A DNA stretch of 16,514 nt, from contig JAHAJA010000053.1 in the NCBI GenBank assembly GCA_018372435.1, positions 1-16,514 of the forward strand, written 5' to 3'. The notes beneath the pieces are model-generated. The model searched no databases, was not told the origin of the DNA, and saw only the letters and a list, made by a program, of their open reading frames with translations. The stretch comes from Clostridiales bacterium (lineage in GTDB: Bacteria > Bacillota > Clostridia > Lachnospirales > Lachnospiraceae). The position numbers and the translations under genes are program-made. Shown piece after piece: positions 13,549-16,514 of the stretch (position 1 is its first letter; each line of letters starts with the position of its first letter).

Positions 13549-14532
13549 ATGGCAAAATACATAGTAAAACGTTTAATGTATATGGTATTTGTATTCTTTA
13601 TAATGTCTATCTTAATGTTTGGGATTTATAAGATGGTACCTGGTGATCCAGCAAGACTTCTATTAGAAGGCTCAAAGGCTGGAATGAAACCAGAAGTATA
13701 CGAGATGCAATACCAACAAGCAAGAGAAAGATTAGGCCTTGATAAACCAATTCCCGTACAATATGTTGTATGGATTACGGGTATGTTACAAGGTGATTTT
13801 GGTTATTCCTCAAGTCACCGTAAAGATGTAATTGATGTAGTATCGAAACCGTTGCAAAATACCATGAAGCTAGGGTTGCTTTCAATCGTAGTGGTATTAC
13901 TAATATCAATACCGTTAGGTATTATATGCGCCGTTAAGAAGCGGAGCACGTTTGATAATGTTATTCAGGTTTTTTCCGTCGTTGGATATAGTTTACCAAC
14001 CTTTATTATATCCTTGGTACTGATTTGTTTATTAGCGGTTAAACTCCCAATCTTCCCGGTTAGTGGTGTTAATTCGGTTGGTTTTACGGGAACTGCTGTT
14101 GAAAAGTTCTTTGATATGTTATGGCATATGGCGTTGCCAGTTTTAGTTATGGTATTAGGCTCTATTGGTTCGATTACTAGATATGTAAGAGCTGCTATGA
14201 TTGAAGCCCTTAGTATGGATTACATCAGAACAGCGAGAGCAAAGGGTGTTAGAGAACGAGTTGTTATCTATTCTCATGCTTTCCGTAACGCCTTACTTCC
14301 TATTGTAACAATCGTTACAGGTTGGATTGTAAGCGTATTCTCTGGTTCTGTTATTATAGAAAATATATTCTTATGGCCAGGTATTGGTAAGGTATTATTT
14401 GATGGATTAATGCAACAGGATTTCATGGTTGTATTAGCCATGCAGATGTTTTATGTAATAATTGCTCTATTAGGAAACCTAATTATGGATATTGCATATG
14501 GTGTGGTTGACCCTAGAGTTAAGCTTGATTAG
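13549..14532 (+). CDS. oppB: Peptide ABC transporter permease, first subunit (OppB)
   Basis: A 327-residue inner-membrane subunit of the peptide importer, paired with OppC to form the channel. It has a first hydrophobic helix at about 8-28, an external loop with K-M-V-P-G-D-P-A-R (28-36), then five further helices in a BPD_transp_1 domain. The cytoplasmic EAA loop that contacts the ATPases is visible as I-R-T-A-R-A-K-G-V-R-E-R-V-V-I-Y-S-H-A-F-R-N-A-L-L-P (about 226-251). The ATG at 13549 is chosen over the in-frame GTG at 13540 because AGGTG lies eight bases before it and M-A-K-Y-I is a normal OppB start. Unlike the next gene, it has ordinary length and no inserted domain. Its stop is 11 nt from oppC. 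Confidence 0.95.
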   Translation: MAKYIVKRLMYMVFVFFIMSILMFGIYKMVPGDPARLLLEGSKAGMKPEVYEMQYQQARERLGLDKPIPVQYVVWITGMLQGDFGYSSSHRKDVIDVVSKPLQNTMKLGLLSIVVVLLISIPLGIICAVKKRSTFDNVIQVFSVVGYSLPTFIISLVLICLLAVKLPIFPVSGVNSVGFTGTAVEKFFDMLWHMALPVLVMVLGSIGSITRYVRAAMIEALSMDYIRTARAKGVRERVVIYSHAFRNALLPIVTIVTGWIVSVFSGSVIIENIFLWPGIGKVLFDGLMQQDFMVVLAMQMFYVIIALLGNLIMDIAYGVVDPRVKLD

Positions 14533-14543
14533 GAGGAAGAGAG

Positions 14544-16358
14544 ATGAGTAAAGAAAACAATAAAAAGTCTAAGAGATCACATGTAAGCTTATTAGGCTTA
14601 TTGTTTGGAAATCGTAATAAACAGCTCTCTTTCTTAGAAGAAGAGCAGTTACAGAGTCCAATGCGTACAGTTATTAAAAATTTCGTAGCTAATAAAGTGG
14701 CTATGGCTTCTTTATTTATATTTATAATTATTTTCCTTGGTGTACTTATCTATCCAGCAGTTAACAAGATTGATTTATCGTATCAAGAACAAACGCAACA
14801 AAATGTTTCTCCTGGATTTAACATGCTGAAAATTCCTAAGCAGTTACAAGGGAATATCAAGGAAGTCTCTATCGGTTCTACCTTTAGCGTGGGTTTATCA
14901 AATGATGGTAAAGTATACGTTTGGGGAAAATCTAAGATTACATCTGTGATTGATGTTAAGGACATTCCTGATAATATGGGAAAAGTTGTGCAGATAGCAG
15001 CTGGAGCGGATCATGTTTTAGCGATGAATGACAAAGGCGAACTGTTTGCTTGGGGTAATTCTCGTAATAAGCAATGTGCGATTCCAGATAACCTAAAACA
15101 GGTCACCAACATAAAAAGAATCTATTCTGGTTACCAATGTTCAGCGGTAGTAACCGAAGATGGTATGGTGTATTTCTGGGGTAATACAGGTATTATGGAT
15201 TTCAAGATTGGTGATTACCAAGGTCAGATTGATAAAATTGCAATCAATTCACAAGGTGTTCTTGGTTTAACAAAAGATGGTCAAGTAGTTAGCTTAACTG
15301 CTAATGAATTGGCTTTCTCAAGAATTCCAGAAGGAATGGGAAAAGCAGTAGATATCGCGTTAACAGCTCAAACTGGTGCTGCCGTAACAGAAGATGGTAA
15401 AGTTTATGTTTGGGGAAACAAAACGAAGAACATTCATAAGGGTGAAACACTTGAAGATGTTGTTGCAATTCAAGGAGGTAGATTCCATTATACTGCTATA
15501 TTAGCAAACGGAGATGTTGTTTCTTGGGGCCAAGATGATTTTGGTCAAGCTACGGTACCTTCTAAGGTGAATAGTTCAGAAATCTCAGCAGTATATACCG
15601 GGTATTATCAAAACTATGCGGTTACGGATAATGGTAAGGCAATTACTTGGGGATTAAAAGGATATATCTTAGGTACAGACAATTATGGTCGTGATGTATT
15701 GTCCCGTATCATGCATGGTGGTCGTATGACTATGTCGATTGGTGCCATCGCTATTATTATTTCTATTACAATAGGCATTATAGTAGGTGGTGTATCTGGC
15801 TACTTTGGTGGTAAAATTGATATGATTTTGATGCGTGTTGCAGAAATTGTATATGCGCTACCATTCCTGCCATTTGCCATGACGTTATCGGCTATTATTG
15901 GTAATAAGATCAATGAAACACAACGTATAGCCCTTATCATGATTATCTTAGGTCTTCTATCATGGCCAGGAGATGCTAGACTTGTACGTGCGCAAGTACT
16001 TGCAGAACGTAATAAGGAATTTGTTACAGCAGCGAGGGCCGTAGGAGTAAGACAAAAAGGTATCATCTTTAGACATATTATTCCTAATGTTGTATCCGTA
16101 ATCATCGTTAGTGCTACGTTAGGATTTGCTAGTGCCATGTTAATAGAGTCTGGGTTATCTTTCTTAGGATTTGGTGTTCGTGAACCTAGACCAACATGGG
16201 GTAACATGCTGAATGGTTGTCAGTCTTCCACGGTAATTCTTCAATACTGGTGGCGATGGGTATTCCCTTCCATTGCTTTGGGACTCGCAACAATTAGTAT
16301 TAACTTAATTGGTGATGGGCTACGTGATGCAGTCGATCCGAAAGCAAATGAGAGATAG
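14544..16358 (+). CDS. oppC: OppC permease with an inserted seven-repeat RCC1 beta-propeller
   Basis: A 604-residue protein, about twice the usual OppC length of ~300. The order is: cytoplasmic N-terminus (1-50) with L-S-F-L-E-E-E-Q-L-Q-S-P; TM1 (about 51-72); an inserted domain (about 104-372); the OppC signature L-G-T-D-N-Y-G-R-D-V-L-S-R (376-388); and five more helices. The EAA loop is A-A-R-A-V-G-V-R-Q-K-G-I-I-F-R-H-I-I-P-N (496-515). The insert has seven RCC1-like repeats, each G-x(4)-hydrophobic then D/N-G-x-hydrophobic-x-x-W-G, at about 105-128, 149-171, 190-213, 229-251, 268-291, 307-329 and 347-370. Repeat 4 lacks the W-G. OppC topology puts the propeller outside, beside the bound OppA. 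Both domains are in frame and a single GGAGG-preceded ATG serves them, so this is a real fusion rather than an assembly joint. The propeller's role is unknown. Confidence 0.95.
   Translation: MSKENNKKSKRSHVSLLGLLFGNRNKQLSFLEEEQLQSPMRTVIKNFVANKVAMASLFIFIIIFLGVLIYPAVNKIDLSYQEQTQQNVSPGFNMLKIPKQLQGNIKEVSIGSTFSVGLSNDGKVYVWGKSKITSVIDVKDIPDNMGKVVQIAAGADHVLAMNDKGELFAWGNSRNKQCAIPDNLKQVTNIKRIYSGYQCSAVVTEDGMVYFWGNTGIMDFKIGDYQGQIDKIAINSQGVLGLTKDGQVVSLTANELAFSRIPEGMGKAVDIALTAQTGAAVTEDGKVYVWGNKTKNIHKGETLEDVVAIQGGRFHYTAILANGDVVSWGQDDFGQATVPSKVNSSEISAVYTGYYQNYAVTDNGKAITWGLKGYILGTDNYGRDVLSRIMHGGRMTMSIGAIAIIISITIGIIVGGVSGYFGGKIDMILMRVAEIVYALPFLPFAMTLSAIIGNKINETQRIALIMIILGLLSWPGDARLVRAQVLAERNKEFVTAARAVGVRQKGIIFRHIIPNVVSVIIVSATLGFASAMLIESGLSFLGFGVREPRPTWGNMLNGCQSSTVILQYWWRWVFPSIALGLATISINLIGDGLRDAVDPKANER
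14853..15659 (+). other. RCC1-repeat domain encoded within oppC
   Basis: The DNA encoding residues 104-372 of the permease. The unit repeats about every 38-45 residues, with conserved signatures such as S-N-D-G-K-V-Y-V-W-G (repeat 1), N-D-K-G-E-L-F-A-W-G (repeat 2), T-E-D-G-M-V-Y-F-W-G (repeat 3) and T-E-D-G-K-V-Y-V-W-G (repeat 5). It contains no stop codon or frameshift, and its codon usage looks like that of the flanking permease parts. Its edges fall exactly in the external loop, with no loss of conserved permease residues. Confidence 0.92.
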
Positions 16359-16370
16359 GAGGGATAAGAA

Positions 16371-16514
16371 ATGGCTTTATTAGAGATAAAAGATCTTCAC
16401 ACGTTCTTTGATACAAAAAAAGGAACCGTTAAGGCTGTAAACGGCGTTTCTTATTCTGTTGACGCCGGTAAAACATTAGGTGTCGTTGGAGAAAGTGGTA
16501 GTGGTAAAAGTGTA
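16371..16514 (+). CDS. oppD: Peptide ABC transporter ATP-binding protein, N-terminus (OppD), partial
   Basis: The first 48 residues of the ATPase that powers the importer from the cytoplasmic side. It starts MALLEIKDLHTFFDTKKGTV with the normal A-V-N-G-V-S-Y-S-V segment of OppD/DppD, and the Walker A motif G-E-S-G-S-G-K-S (40-47) binds the ATP phosphates. A GGAGG ribosome binding site precedes the ATG, and the gene follows oppC by 12 nt, so it is in the same operon. The gene runs off the right end of the window; an oppF would be expected after it. Confidence 0.93.
   Translation, partial: MALLEIKDLHTFFDTKKGTVKAVNGVSYSVDAGKTLGVVGESGSGKSV

Noticed and set aside
15800..16207. Minus-strand open frame of 135 codons inside oppC
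   Set aside because: Antisense shadow of the strongly conserved permease domain, with no family resemblance or translation signals of its own.
14544..16358. oppC and RCC1 gene joined by misassembly
   Set aside because: The permease is complete on both sides of the insert, the frame is continuous, and the insert edges fall precisely in the external loop, which a chance assembly joint would not do.

Overview
The window is AT-rich DNA from a Gram-positive anaerobe. Strong AGGAGG-type ribosome binding sites, a DUF1540 cysteine-rich peptide, an acetyltransferase resembling BltD and the general protein style point to a clostridial, Lachnospiraceae-like genome. This placement is inferred from style, not from a marker gene.

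Left part (1 to about 5626): the right-hand portion of an integrated mobile element. It opens with the last ~98 nt of a group II intron (domains V and VI visible). Next come two small proteins of unknown function, a GNAT acetyltransferase, a block of degenerate ~24-bp repeats, a minus-strand gene that looks frameshifted, and a divergent Cro/CI-type regulator. A ~500-bp non-coding region with repeated CTCTTACAA motifs follows, then an unknown 163-aa protein, a tyrosine recombinase, and two small ORFs. The element ends inside a peroxiredoxin gene on the minus strand. The first 46 codons of that gene survive (5763 to 5626), up to the residue just before the expected catalytic cysteine, and then homology stops. 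The other end of the element is not in the window.

Middle part (about 5640 to 10620): ordinary chromosomal genes. They are a CPA-type cation/proton antiporter, a DUF1540 peptide with its terminator, a MATE efflux pump followed closely by a LysR regulator (nine consecutive G residues lie at the LysR ribosome binding site), and a stand-alone cyclic-nucleotide-binding-domain protein with a strong terminator.

Right part (10622 to 16514): an oligopeptide/dipeptide ABC transporter operon. A near-consensus promoter is followed at once by a terminator-like hairpin about 260 bp upstream of the first gene. Then come a lipoprotein solute-binding protein (oppA-like), a stable intercistronic hairpin, permease oppB, permease oppC, and the start of ATPase oppD. 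The most striking feature is oppC. Between its first membrane segment and the LGTDNYGRDVLSR motif, where a normal OppC has only a short external loop, it carries about 270 residues forming seven RCC1-type repeats. This predicts a complete seven-bladed beta-propeller on the outside of the membrane, built into the transporter next to where the binding protein docks.
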